64,000 bases of DNA from Chryseobacterium fluminis (lineage in GTDB: Bacteria; Bacteroidota; Bacteroidia; Flavobacteriales; Weeksellaceae): contig NZ_CP111121.1 in assembly GCF_026314945.1 (NCBI RefSeq), positions 620,001-684,000 on the forward strand, in the 5' to 3' direction. The translations under genes and the position numbers were made by a program. The notes under the pieces are model-generated. The model ran no database searches. It was given only the letters and a program-made list of their open reading frames with translations, and was not told the origin of the DNA. Numbering within the stretch: position 1 is the first letter of the stretch; each line of letters begins with the position of its first letter. Below, piece by piece: positions 1 to 7,888 of the stretch.

Positions 1-116
1 GCCCCTTTCGGTCTGTGAATAAATCCCAAGTTTCTTTCTTTGGTTTCTGTAAGTTGTGGGTTTCTTAAACTTACGAATCTGAAAAGCGTTTGTGACGCAT
101 TGTTGTTTGTAGACAT
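1..116 (-). CDS. Partial CDS: N-terminal 38 codons of an unidentified protein running off the left edge
   Basis: On the minus strand an ATG at 116-114 opens a frame with no stop to the window edge. It begins MSTNNNASQTLFRFVSLRNP and continues with a charged segment (TETKERNLGF). The composition is protein-like: polar start, no signal peptide, and an FRFVSLRNPQL stretch typical of a folded soluble protein. It has no signal sequence, unlike the many secreted proteins nearby. The family is not recognised from this fragment. No -7 box was found just upstream. The 400 bases to the right hold no other gene, so it probably has its own promoter. Reality as a gene is likely; function is unknown. Confidence 0.55.
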   Translation of the reverse strand, partial: MSTNNNASQTLFRFVSLRNPQLTETKERNLGFIHRPKG

Positions 117-526
117 TTGTGTAAATTTGTTTTAGTTTTATAAAAGGTTAAGATTTGAAGCCTCTTTTTATTAGAGTATCTTCAGGTTTTAGCCTTATTT
201 TTTTTAGGTGGTATTCAGGCTAAGATATGTCCACCATGAGTTTTAAATTCGAGTTTCATTTTCTGTGTTTTTCTATACTGTAAATATCAATCAGGAAAGC
301 GACGAAACTTGACGTGTTATAATTTTGGTGGAAATTTTTTGAAAAAATTTGAAGATTTTGAAAATTAGCTTGAAAAAGCCTTGGTGATATAATTAAGTTT
401 CTTGCAGGCTTTAATTTTAGAAGTTTAAAGCTTAGTAATTTTTATGTGAACTCAGAATTCCTCTGTAGAGAAAAAAGATGATTTTGATTTTATCTATCAA
501 ATATTCATTCCCAATAGGTTTTATTC
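117..526. other. AT-rich intergenic stretch, no gene seen
   Basis: This gap lies between the leftward partial gene and the decayed T9SS cargo gene. It is AT-rich with stops in all frames. Small A/T direct repeats occur around 330-370, and an imperfect AAAGCC...GGCTTT pair around 384-416. Neither looks like a known RNA or a terminator. Confidence 0.5.
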
Positions 527-1389
527 TTAACGTGCTATATTTTCCGTTTCGTCGACTGACCCCTTTACAGGATTGGATATACCTGAATTCGGTTATCATA
601 CTGCATCACCTCATTTGTTCCTAACGAGCCGGAAGTAGTAAAAGTCACTATAAACGGCATATCCATAGGATAATCCACTGCTGTTGATGGATTTCCGTCA
701 TCAATGACAGGAGCCCATGTTCCGGCCACCGCATCATACTGCTTAGCATTAAAACCAGCTAAACCGCGGGTTCCCGGAATCGTAACGGCAGGTGAGAATC
801 CTGAGCTTGCAGATACTGTATTCTGTTATTGATATTTCACCCAGTAGGTTCCTGAAGTAAGCGTTACAGGAGTATTAGCGGTTATTCTCCAGATTTTTCT
901 GGTGGTACCGGGCGTTGAACCCACCGGAACCTGGGTATTAAAGATTCTGTACATATTCGAATCTGCTCCCGAAGCAAACCGGTTGGTCGTATCGTCACCG
1001 AAAACACTAACTGCACCCGTTACTGACGGATCCGAGCTGTAGATATTCACTCTGGCAGTCGTAAACGGAGCTGCAAGTCCTGTATATCCGGTTTGGTATG
1101 CAAAGAAATCTATGCTGGTGATCTGCCATTGTGTATTTGCCGGAATGGTAAAATCGTCCGCCAGGAAAAAACTGGCTGTAGCAGAACTGTACGTCCCTCC
1201 ATAACCGGCACTTGTATTGGATTCTGTTGTATTTCCTGTATTATTCTAAACTTCAGACCAGGTATATCCTGCGGGTGCGGCAACTCCGCTTTTAGTCGTA
1301 GCACCGGTACTTAAACCTCCGTTATTATAAGTTTGTGCTAAGGTTAAATGTGCTATAAGCCCTATAGCGGCAAGTAAAGTTTTTTTCAT
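527..1389 (-). pseudogene. Decayed secreted T9SS cargo gene (two nonsense codons plus a frameshift in the sorting signal)
   Basis: A signal-peptide start (MKKTLLAAIGLIAHLTLAQ) opens at 1389 on the minus strand. The same frame continues protein-like for about 275 codons, interrupted by TAG at 1246-1248 and TAA at 826-828. The body is beta-rich (AGYGGTYSSATASFFLADDF, TSGTYWVKYQ, GSLGTNEVMQYDNRIQVYP). It ends at a TAA at 565-567 just after VYP. Restoring one base there gives YPNPVKGSVDE, the start of a type A T9SS sorting domain, but that frame stops again at 527-529. Known: such domains are about 70 residues long, so most is missing. Inference: a dead cell-surface or secreted protein gene. A run of sequencing errors is less likely because three independent lesions are seen. 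Confidence 0.8.
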
Positions 1390-1555
1390 GGGATATTAAT
1401 TCTTATAGTGGTAATAAAATATAATTATATCAACAATTAAAACTTATATTTAATAAATAATAATTACCAATATTGCAATATTTCATATGATTTGTTAATT
1501 TTAGAATATTTGAACTTTAGGGAATAATCTCTGCTCTAGACCTATAAAAAACAGA

Positions 1556-1583
1556 AAAACTTCACAGATTTATGTGAAGTTTT
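1556..1583 (-). terminator. Rho-independent terminator after the proline dehydrogenase gene
   Basis: Perfect 11-bp stem (AAAACTTCACA at 1556-1566 with 1573-1583) and a 6-base loop. On the minus strand it is followed by TTTTT, about 20 bases past the proline dehydrogenase stop. Confidence 0.8.
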
Positions 1584-1603
1584 ATATCATAAGGGAAGGA
1601 TGA

Positions 1604-2770
1604 CTATTTCTTTCTTCTTTCCAGTTCTTTCTTAATAAGCCCCAGTTCTCTTCCGGTCTGACCTGCTACGGAGGTGTTTTCGCGAGCTCTTCTGGTCAGG
1701 TATGGTACGACATCTTTTACAGGTCCGTAAGGAAGATATTTAGCTACGTTATACCTCTTATCAGAAAGGTAGAATGTAATATTATCGCTCATTCCGTAAA
1801 GTTGTCCGAAATATACATGCGGATTACCGTTTTCCAAAGATGCTGCTTTCATTTTATCCATCACCAATTCTGAAGAGATCTCGTTATGCGTTCCGAAGAA
1901 AGCGGAAACGTTGTCCAGATGATTCATCACAAAATCAATTCCGGCATTATAGTTTTTATCAGAAGCATCCTTCGTAGGCTGAATAGGATCTGCATATCCT
2001 TTTTCTCCCGCTCTTGCCCGCTCTTTCTCCATATATGCTCCGCGGACGATCTTATATCCGATAAAATAATTTTTCTCGCGGGCTCTTTTCAGGTGTTGTT
2101 CCATATATTCCAGCCTGCCGGTTCTGTACATCTGGATGGTATTCCAGACAATGGGTTTTTCCTGGTTATACTTTTCCATCATCTCCTCACAAAGCCGGTC
2201 TGCTGCATCCTGCATCCAGGTTTCCTCCGCATCCACCATTACTTTTTTATCATTTTCATGGCACAGCCTGCATACCTCATCGAACCTTTTTACAACTCTG
2301 CTCCAGTCTTCTTTTTGACTGGAAGTAAGTTCGGCATTTTTCCCTACGGCTTCATAAAGATCAATCCGTCCAAAAGCGGTAGGCTTAAAAACAATAAAGG
2401 GAATGGCCGGATTTCCGACAGAAAACCTTACAATATCTTTAATTTCTTTACAAACGGCATCAAAAGTTGCCTCATCCTCTTTTCCCTCAATTGAATAATC
2501 GAAAATACTTCCAACGCCTCTTTTAAAAAGCTGCTTTACTACTTTCATACTTTCTTCACGTGTTTCTCCGCCGCAAAATTGCTCAAACAAAGTGTTTTTA
2601 ACAATTCCGGTAACGAAAGGAAGGTTGTTATGAATAGAAAAATTAAGAACAGAAGTTCCTAGAGTGGTAAGAGTAGGCTGCTCAATCATTTTGAACATCC
2701 AGTACGCTTTCTTTAACTGTGCATCAGATTTATCTGCAAATGCAACTTTAGTATCGTTAAAAATGGGCAT
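1604..2770 (-). CDS. Proline dehydrogenase (monofunctional ProDH)
   Basis: FAD-dependent oxidation of L-proline to delta1-pyrroline-5-carboxylate, the first step of proline catabolism, at the membrane face. The 388-residue product has the length of a stand-alone ProDH barrel, without the P5C dehydrogenase half of long PutA proteins. Visible family signatures are IVRGAYMEKERARA in the C-terminal half and YLTRRARENTSVAGQ near the end, which carries the paired arginines used in proline binding. It is a single-gene unit with its own -7 box (2797-2804) and terminator (1556-1583). The P5C dehydrogenase partner is not in the window. The start is the only ATG near the family's usual N-terminus. High confidence in family and function. 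Confidence 0.93.
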   Translation of the reverse strand: MPIFNDTKVAFADKSDAQLKKAYWMFKMIEQPTLTTLGTSVLNFSIHNNLPFVTGIVKNTLFEQFCGGETREESMKVVKQLFKRGVGSIFDYSIEGKEDEATFDAVCKEIKDIVRFSVGNPAIPFIVFKPTAFGRIDLYEAVGKNAELTSSQKEDWSRVVKRFDEVCRLCHENDKKVMVDAEETWMQDAADRLCEEMMEKYNQEKPIVWNTIQMYRTGRLEYMEQHLKRAREKNYFIGYKIVRGAYMEKERARAGEKGYADPIQPTKDASDKNYNAGIDFVMNHLDNVSAFFGTHNEISSELVMDKMKAASLENGNPHVYFGQLYGMSDNITFYLSDKRYNVAKYLPYGPVKDVVPYLTRRARENTSVAGQTGRELGLIKKELERRKK

Positions 2771-2796
2771 TACTTTTATATAAATTTAAGGTTCTG

Positions 2797-2804
2797 CAAA
2801 TGTA
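2797..2804 (-). promoter_or_regulatory. Bacteroidota -7 box for proline dehydrogenase
   Basis: Minus-strand TACATTTG matches TAnnTTTG. It lies 26 bases before the ATG at 2770. No clear TTG -33 element was found at the expected spacing. Confidence 0.55.
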
Positions 2805-2836
2805 AGAATAACCTCAGTCTTTTTAAAGAAAATCTT

Positions 2837-3766
2837 CTACAATTTACCTTCGATCCCGTTCAGAAGCATCGCAATAATACCTACAAAAACCCAAAGCCGC
2901 AGAATATTGAGCGTCAGGAAATTACTTTTTCTGGAGGAATTTAAAAGCAGGTAAACACAGGCAATCATTACAAATAATCCTCCTGTAAAATAATATGCCA
3001 TAAATCCGGCGATGCCTGTTCTCATAATGAGTTTCATGGATACGGCAATCGTTACCGTTAATAAAGAAATTATAATTCCTTTGTAGGTCCTGCTGTTAAA
3101 ATAATTGGGAATCGTAGTATATCCAAAAGCTTTATCGACACTCTTGGTCAGTGCATCTTTTACGATATCAATACATAAAAGTATCAGGAACAAGAAAATA
3201 GCCATAAGCAGCACTTTCTTTGAAAAAGTTTCGTAATAAACCATCATTCCGAAGAACGGGTATAAGGTAAGACTGACGAAAGTAAGGTTATTGACCAATA
3301 GAATCCTGCTTAATTTGTGACTGTAAAACCACATAAAAAACTGATAGATCAGAAAAAACACAAATACTTTATGAGAGATCAGCCAGGCAACACTCAGCGA
3401 TATAATAGTCAGGGCCAGATAGGCATACAAAAAGTATTTCTGTTTAATGAAACTCTGAATTCTGGTTCTGAAAGGTTTCACGATATGATCTTTTTCAAAA
3501 TCATAAAACTGATTAATCGTTCCTCCTGCCAAAATGGTTAAGACGGTGCAGAAAATAATCCCGTGCACTTTAAAATCAAAGACAAATTTTCTGAAACTTT
3601 CATCCTGATTAAATAGGAAAAACGTTGAAACATAAAGGGCAAAAGTAAGTAATAAGGCAACAAAAAAGCGAGCTCCCAAAAGAAAGCCCACAAATTGTGA
3701 AAATCTGTAAAACAGAGATTTTTGGATATAATTTTTCTGTTGGGAAGTTTCTTTTTCAGAATTCAT
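2837..3766 (-). CDS. UbiA-family prenyltransferase
   Basis: Integral membrane enzyme of the UbiA superfamily, which transfers a polyprenyl chain from a diphosphate to an acceptor. The 309 residues contain about eight to nine hydrophobic helices. The first aspartate motif is seen as NQFYDFEKD and a second Asp-rich site as DIVKDALTKSVD, both expected to bind Mg-diphosphate. It starts 10 bases after the stop of the mevalonate kinase gene, so the two are probably co-transcribed and linked to isoprenoid supply. The acceptor is not evident; quinone or ether-lipid-type head groups are both possible. An N-terminal soluble leader of about 25 residues precedes the first helix. Family call strong, substrate unknown. 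Confidence 0.85.
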   Translation of the reverse strand: MNSEKETSQQKNYIQKSLFYRFSQFVGFLLGARFFVALLLTFALYVSTFFLFNQDESFRKFVFDFKVHGIIFCTVLTILAGGTINQFYDFEKDHIVKPFRTRIQSFIKQKYFLYAYLALTIISLSVAWLISHKVFVFFLIYQFFMWFYSHKLSRILLVNNLTFVSLTLYPFFGMMVYYETFSKKVLLMAIFLFLILLCIDIVKDALTKSVDKAFGYTTIPNYFNSRTYKGIIISLLTVTIAVSMKLIMRTGIAGFMAYYFTGGLFVMIACVYLLLNSSRKSNFLTLNILRLWVFVGIIAMLLNGIEGKL

Positions 3767-3776
3767 TCACAACATT

Positions 3777-4709
3777 TTAGAATCTGTAAATCACCTCTTT
3801 CTGGAAGCCGTCAAGCATTTTTTCTGCTTTTTCATAGTCTTTGGTAAAGCCTAAGATGTAGCCGCCGCCGCCGCTTCCGCATAATTTCAGATAATACGCA
3901 TTAGAATCCAATCCTTTTTTCCAGATATTAAAAATACTTTCAGGAATCATCGGACGGAAATGTTCATATGCCCAATAGGAAAGCTTTTTCAGATTTCTGA
4001 AGAACGGATTCATATCTTTTTTCAGAAAAGAATCAATACATGCATTGTTATAGCGGATGAATTCTTCTTTCATCGTTTTACGGAAGCCTTCAGTTTTCAT
4101 TTTCTCAAAGAAAATCTGGATCATAGGTCCCGTTTCACCGGTAATTCCAGAGTCGATCAGAAAGATGGCCCCTTTTCCCTCTTCTCCTTTAGGGATAGAA
4201 ACCCTGCCGAGGTTTTCTTTATTTTCGATGAGAATCGGCAGATTCATATAGCAGATCAACGGATCCATTCCGGAACTTTTGCCGTGGAAATAACTTTCCA
4301 TCTGTCCAAAAACAGCTTTCAAAGCCTTCAGATTATCTTTGGAAATGCTTTCCGGCTCATGCTTCTGAACAGCATATTTTTCAAATATTGCAGCAACCAG
4401 AGCTCCGGAACTTCCTACACCATACCCTTGCGGAATATTGGAGTCAAAAAAAAGACCGTTTGAAATATCATTTTTGAACCTTTCAACGTCTAATTTAAAC
4501 CCTGCAGGAAGATCTAATTCTGTAAGATAACCGGAATATTCTTGTAAATGTTTATTTGATTTTTCTTCAAATTGGGAAGCGGTTTCTGAATCAGAAAACT
4601 TTAAGGTCCCTTTGTAGAAGCTGTACGGCACCACAAGACCCTGGGAATCTTCGATCATTCCGTATTCTCCAAACAAAATTATTTTTGCATAAAATAGAGG
4701 ATTCGTCAT
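3777..4709 (-). CDS. GHMP-family kinase, probable mevalonate kinase
   Basis: Cytoplasmic kinase, most likely phosphorylating mevalonate in the mevalonate route to isopentenyl diphosphate, which Flavobacteriia use. Of its 310 residues the N-terminus (FYAKIILFGEYGMIED) is GHMP motif 1. The ATP-binding loop is PQGYGVGSSGALVAAI (motif 2, PxxxGLGSSA-like), and KLCGSGGGGYILGF near the C-terminus is motif 3. It is first in a two-gene unit with the UbiA-type prenyltransferase, which fits an isoprenoid role. Phosphomevalonate kinase and galactokinase are alternatives within the superfamily, but size and context favour mevalonate kinase. A -7 box lies at 4729-4736. Confidence 0.85.
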   Translation of the reverse strand: MTNPLFYAKIILFGEYGMIEDSQGLVVPYSFYKGTLKFSDSETASQFEEKSNKHLQEYSGYLTELDLPAGFKLDVERFKNDISNGLFFDSNIPQGYGVGSSGALVAAIFEKYAVQKHEPESISKDNLKALKAVFGQMESYFHGKSSGMDPLICYMNLPILIENKENLGRVSIPKGEEGKGAIFLIDSGITGETGPMIQIFFEKMKTEGFRKTMKEEFIRYNNACIDSFLKKDMNPFFRNLKKLSYWAYEHFRPMIPESIFNIWKKGLDSNAYYLKLCGSGGGGYILGFTKDYEKAEKMLDGFQKEVIYRF

Positions 4710-4728
4710 CTGACAATAAATCTTTTTA

Positions 4729-4736
4729 CAAAGTTA
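4729..4736 (-). promoter_or_regulatory. Bacteroidota -7 box for the mevalonate kinase/UbiA unit
   Basis: Minus-strand TAACTTTG matches TAnnTTTG and lies 19 bases before the ATG at 4709. A TTG occurs upstream but at only about 14 bases spacing, so the -33 element is uncertain. Confidence 0.5.
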
Positions 4737-4854
4737 AAAATTATTCTCCTCAATGTTAGCAAAATTCACGCCGAAATTTCATATTTTTTTAACAGATTTC
4801 TCATTCCCCTATTCTCACGAAGATGCAATAAAGATCAATATGTTAATTAATCAT

Positions 4855-4862
4855 TACTTTTG
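4855..4862 (+). promoter_or_regulatory. Bacteroidota -7 box for the 4.9 kb secreted protein gene
   Basis: TACTTTTG matches TAnnTTTG exactly, 27 bases before the ATG at 4890. No TTG at the usual -33 distance. Confidence 0.5.
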
Positions 4863-4889
4863 CCGAAATTAATCTAACATCTGTTTTTA

Positions 4890-5420
4890 ATGAAAAAAAT
4901 TTTGTTTTTTTTATTGTTATCAGGTCTTGTTTTCGGTCAGAACAGGTCAAGGGATACCATTATCGAAAAGACTCCTGTCGCCATTATAAAGCTTGGAAAA
5001 CATAAGATCTATATCATGAGAAAATCTGATCAGAAACCCTATATTCAGCAGAAAGACGGTTCTTATACCTCTGAGGATACCCCGTATATCAGTATCAGAC
5101 TCGAATCTGCTGCCATGAAAATGAAACCACAGGCGTATATAAAAGCCCGGTTTGATGATATGGATGAAGACGGAAAATGGGTAAAATCCCTACCGGAGAT
5201 CAGTGGCAGGGAATCCTTGGTGTACACCGAATATTTTGAAAAGGAGAAAAAGATTTTTAAGTCGGTCTATTTTCCTTTGAAGGACCGGTTTATTGTTCTG
5301 TATATTACTGTATTTTATGAGAATGATGATGATAAAAAAGATCTGGATTTCGGTATAGACGACTTTCTTGAAAATGGTCTTATTATTATTGAAGACTATT
5401 ATCTCCATTATAAAATATAA
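4890..5420 (+). CDS. Small secreted protein of unknown function
   Basis: A 176-residue product starting with a clear signal peptide (MKKILFFLLLSGLVFGQ) cleaved before the Asn-Arg-Ser-Arg stretch. The mature part is charged, with a central segment KARFDDMDEDGKWVK and an acidic C-terminal third. No lipobox cysteine, sorting domain or known motif is seen, so a periplasmic location is the simplest guess. It is a lone plus-strand gene between two minus-strand units, with its own -7 box. The long hairpin 3' of it (5504-5535) is better placed to terminate the converging protease gene. Function not recognised. Confidence 0.75.
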   Translation: MKKILFFLLLSGLVFGQNRSRDTIIEKTPVAIIKLGKHKIYIMRKSDQKPYIQQKDGSYTSEDTPYISIRLESAAMKMKPQAYIKARFDDMDEDGKWVKSLPEISGRESLVYTEYFEKEKKIFKSVYFPLKDRFIVLYITVFYENDDDKKDLDFGIDDFLENGLIIIEDYYLHYKI

Positions 5421-5503
5421 AGGATTAGCCTCACTGATAGATGTGTGTTGAGAATCGTACATACGAAACCTTCATGTCTAGGGGTACCGTAAATTTCATT
5501 GAA

Positions 5504-5535
5504 AAGGCCGTTTTCACGAGTTGTGAGACGGCCTT
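5504..5535 (-). terminator. Terminator of the metalloprotease gene
   Basis: Perfect 8-bp stem AAGGCCGT/ACGGCCTT (5504-5511 with 5528-5535), extended by an inner partial stem. On the minus strand it ends in TTTTC, 26 bases past the protease stop. It may also stop the converging plus-strand gene, but no T run follows on that strand. Confidence 0.75.
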
Positions 5536-5560
5536 GTTCTGTATAATATCGGAAGCGCTG

Positions 5561-7714
5561 TTAATGTTTTATCAGTTTTTTAATAACCTTATCTTTTTCC
5601 GTTTCTACGCTTACAACATAACTTCCTGTCTGTATCGAAGAAATATCTACTTCCTGCTTATTTCCCTTTAAGGATGACTGTGACTTAATTAATCTTCCTG
5701 CTTCATCATATATTTTAAACGCCTTTAAAGCACTCTTCGAAGTGATTATCATTATATTTTTGGCAGGGTTCGGATAAATATGTACTGTATTGTCTTTTGT
5801 GTCGACATCTTCTACCGCTAAAACAGCACACGAAAAATTGGCCTTCCAGCCACTGTGATTTTCTGCAGGGTCAGAAACAAACCTTACGGTGATAGCTCCC
5901 GAAGAATGGGTAGAAGTAAAGGTCCCTGGTATTGAATTTCCGGTCAAATTGCCCCCGGTTGCGAATAATGGAGAAGAAACAGACGGACCATTATAAATAT
6001 ACATAAAATCATATCCCTGTTCTAATGAAAACTCCGTAAAAGTCATAGTAAGAGAATTTCCGGCTGTGGGATAAAATGTTTTGACAAATGTCTCATTATC
6101 TCCGTAATTTCCGGTCTCCCCTCCCGAGTCAGTAAATAAGGTACCGCTGCACCAGTCTGTATCGGTCAAAAATATCTGTGTTCTCTGATATCCGGCGGAG
6201 CAGTCTGTTCCTACGGAGAAAATATAATAAGTTGCCGGTTGAAGATTTGTAAAGTTTAATGTCTGCATAGTGGTAATTCCTGAAGAAATTACGGTACCGT
6301 CTATTGTCGTTAATCTATATTTCCATGAAGAAGAAACAGCATCTGTAAAGGCAGCGGTGGCAGAGTTATCGGTAATATCCGAAATATTGATTTCTGTTAC
6401 GGTAATAGGACATGCAGTTGTACAATTTGTACCGATACAGGCTTTTGAATCTATGGTATTCCGTATTAAGGCTGCCGGCTGCGGTCCGAACCCGTTGCTG
6501 AAACTGATGCCGACTCCTGAAATCAGGTGACAATAACTCATCATGGTGCCTTTTTCGGCTGCTGATGGAATAGGTCCCGTACAGCCTTCACTGTAGCCTG
6601 CCAGTGCACCACAACCGTCAATCGCGGTATTATTTCCGTTCCAGACACACGCATGAGTATGAGGTGATCCGAAACTGTGCCCCATTTCATGTGTCATGGC
6701 CCCGATCGTCCAGGAATATACAGGAACATTATTATAGTTTTGTGATATCCCGGAGTATGCATGGTTATAGGAACTGCATAAGGAATTCAGAAAAGCAACA
6801 CTCGTCGTAGTTGGTGAATTGACCAAATGAGCGAGATCACCATTAAATATTTGCCTGTTGGTTCTGAAACTATCAAGATTATCATTCGGAGATCCCGTGT
6901 AGGGGTCCTGGGTTGTCCAGATATTAATTTCATTTAGTGCAATTCTGACGTCATCATTTGTATAAAGGGTAGCGATATTGTTATGAACGGCCGTTAACCA
7001 GTTGGTCGTTGTAACAGGATCCGAGCCGTTATTGAGATAAGGATTATAACAAACTTCATAGTATATTCTTACGCAGTTCTGGGTAATCACCTTTTTATCA
7101 GGATCAAAAGAACCTTTTGTTATCTGATTTTCCTTCAATTCATCGGCCCCGCAGATAAAAGGATTAAGTCCGGTCAGTTTTGATTCTGAATAACTTACAA
7201 AATCTTCACTGTTTTTGACTTTGCCGACAACTATGTTTCCCAATTCAGGAGTGGAAGCTACTCCTACGATATCATTATCAAAGAAACTGAACGCTGCAAC
7301 CGACCTGTTATCCCCTTTCACGATTCCCTGGTAATAGACTCCGGGATTATAATTAACAATTTCTCCCTTGTCTGTCGTCACTTTGAAATCTTTAGTAAAG
7401 ATTTGGTTTTTATAAAGCTCAACTGTTAACAGTTTCCCGTCAAAAGGGAACGAAATTTCAACAGTCTCAGGTTTATCAGATACAATCCGTTTGAGTTCTT
7501 TAGGTTTTACTCTGATAACCGTGATGTCGGTGGCTGATTTTCTGTACTCGGATAGTTTTTCAGATTGGGAATTCAGTTCAAACAGCTCATATCTTTGGAA
7601 AGCTTTTCCCCGATTATGATATTCTGAAATTTTTTGAGCAACCGGTCTTAAATTCTGAGAAAGACCAAGCATTGAGCATTGTAAAATGCATAAGAGTAGA
7701 ATTTTTTTTATCAT
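5561..7714 (-). CDS. Secreted reprolysin-like zinc metalloprotease with CUB and T9SS sorting domains
   Basis: An extracellular or surface metzincin protease. Of the 717 residues, 1-20 form a signal peptide ending in LGLSQ, and about 21-200 is a propeptide-like region. The catalytic domain carries the zinc motif HEMGHSFGSPH (H342, H346, H352, catalytic E343) and a Met-turn at GTMMSY (around 391). A fibronectin-III-like domain follows (about 437-517), then a CUB-like beta sandwich (about 522-629, with WCSG start and GYDFMYIYNG). Last is a type A T9SS sorting domain (645-717, VHIYPNPAKN, ending KKLIKH). Known: this architecture is exported by Sec and then the type IX system of gliding Bacteroidota. 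Likely a degradative enzyme. Single gene with its own terminator; no convincing -7 box was found. Confidence 0.93.
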   Translation of the reverse strand: MIKKILLLCILQCSMLGLSQNLRPVAQKISEYHNRGKAFQRYELFELNSQSEKLSEYRKSATDITVIRVKPKELKRIVSDKPETVEISFPFDGKLLTVELYKNQIFTKDFKVTTDKGEIVNYNPGVYYQGIVKGDNRSVAAFSFFDNDIVGVASTPELGNIVVGKVKNSEDFVSYSESKLTGLNPFICGADELKENQITKGSFDPDKKVITQNCVRIYYEVCYNPYLNNGSDPVTTTNWLTAVHNNIATLYTNDDVRIALNEINIWTTQDPYTGSPNDNLDSFRTNRQIFNGDLAHLVNSPTTTSVAFLNSLCSSYNHAYSGISQNYNNVPVYSWTIGAMTHEMGHSFGSPHTHACVWNGNNTAIDGCGALAGYSEGCTGPIPSAAEKGTMMSYCHLISGVGISFSNGFGPQPAALIRNTIDSKACIGTNCTTACPITVTEINISDITDNSATAAFTDAVSSSWKYRLTTIDGTVISSGITTMQTLNFTNLQPATYYIFSVGTDCSAGYQRTQIFLTDTDWCSGTLFTDSGGETGNYGDNETFVKTFYPTAGNSLTMTFTEFSLEQGYDFMYIYNGPSVSSPLFATGGNLTGNSIPGTFTSTHSSGAITVRFVSDPAENHSGWKANFSCAVLAVEDVDTKDNTVHIYPNPAKNIMIITSKSALKAFKIYDEAGRLIKSQSSLKGNKQEVDISSIQTGSYVVSVETEKDKVIKKLIKH

Positions 7715-7860
7715 TTCTGTATTTTATTTAAGTACAAATAAACAAAAAAAATATACATCTGAAAAATAAATATGATTATTTACTCATTTTATCAAAAAAA
7801 AAGCACAAAAGCATATCATTGTACATGATCATTCTCCGTTGTTTCAGTACGGAACTAAAA

Positions 7861-7884
7861 AAAGACGTTATTTGTAACGTCTTT
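7861..7884 (-). terminator. Terminator of the UMF1-type transporter gene
   Basis: Perfect 10-bp stem AAAGACGTTA/TAACGTCTTT with loop TTTG, followed on the minus strand by a run of seven T. It lies 4 bases beyond the stop codon at 7889. Confidence 0.9.
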
Positions 7885-7888
7885 AAAT

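Noticed and set aside
1886..2494. Plus-strand frame of 202 codons
   Set aside because: Fully antisense to proline dehydrogenase and without protein-like composition.
3960..4463. Plus-strand frame of 167 codons
   Set aside because: Antisense to the mevalonate kinase gene; shadow of its codon use.
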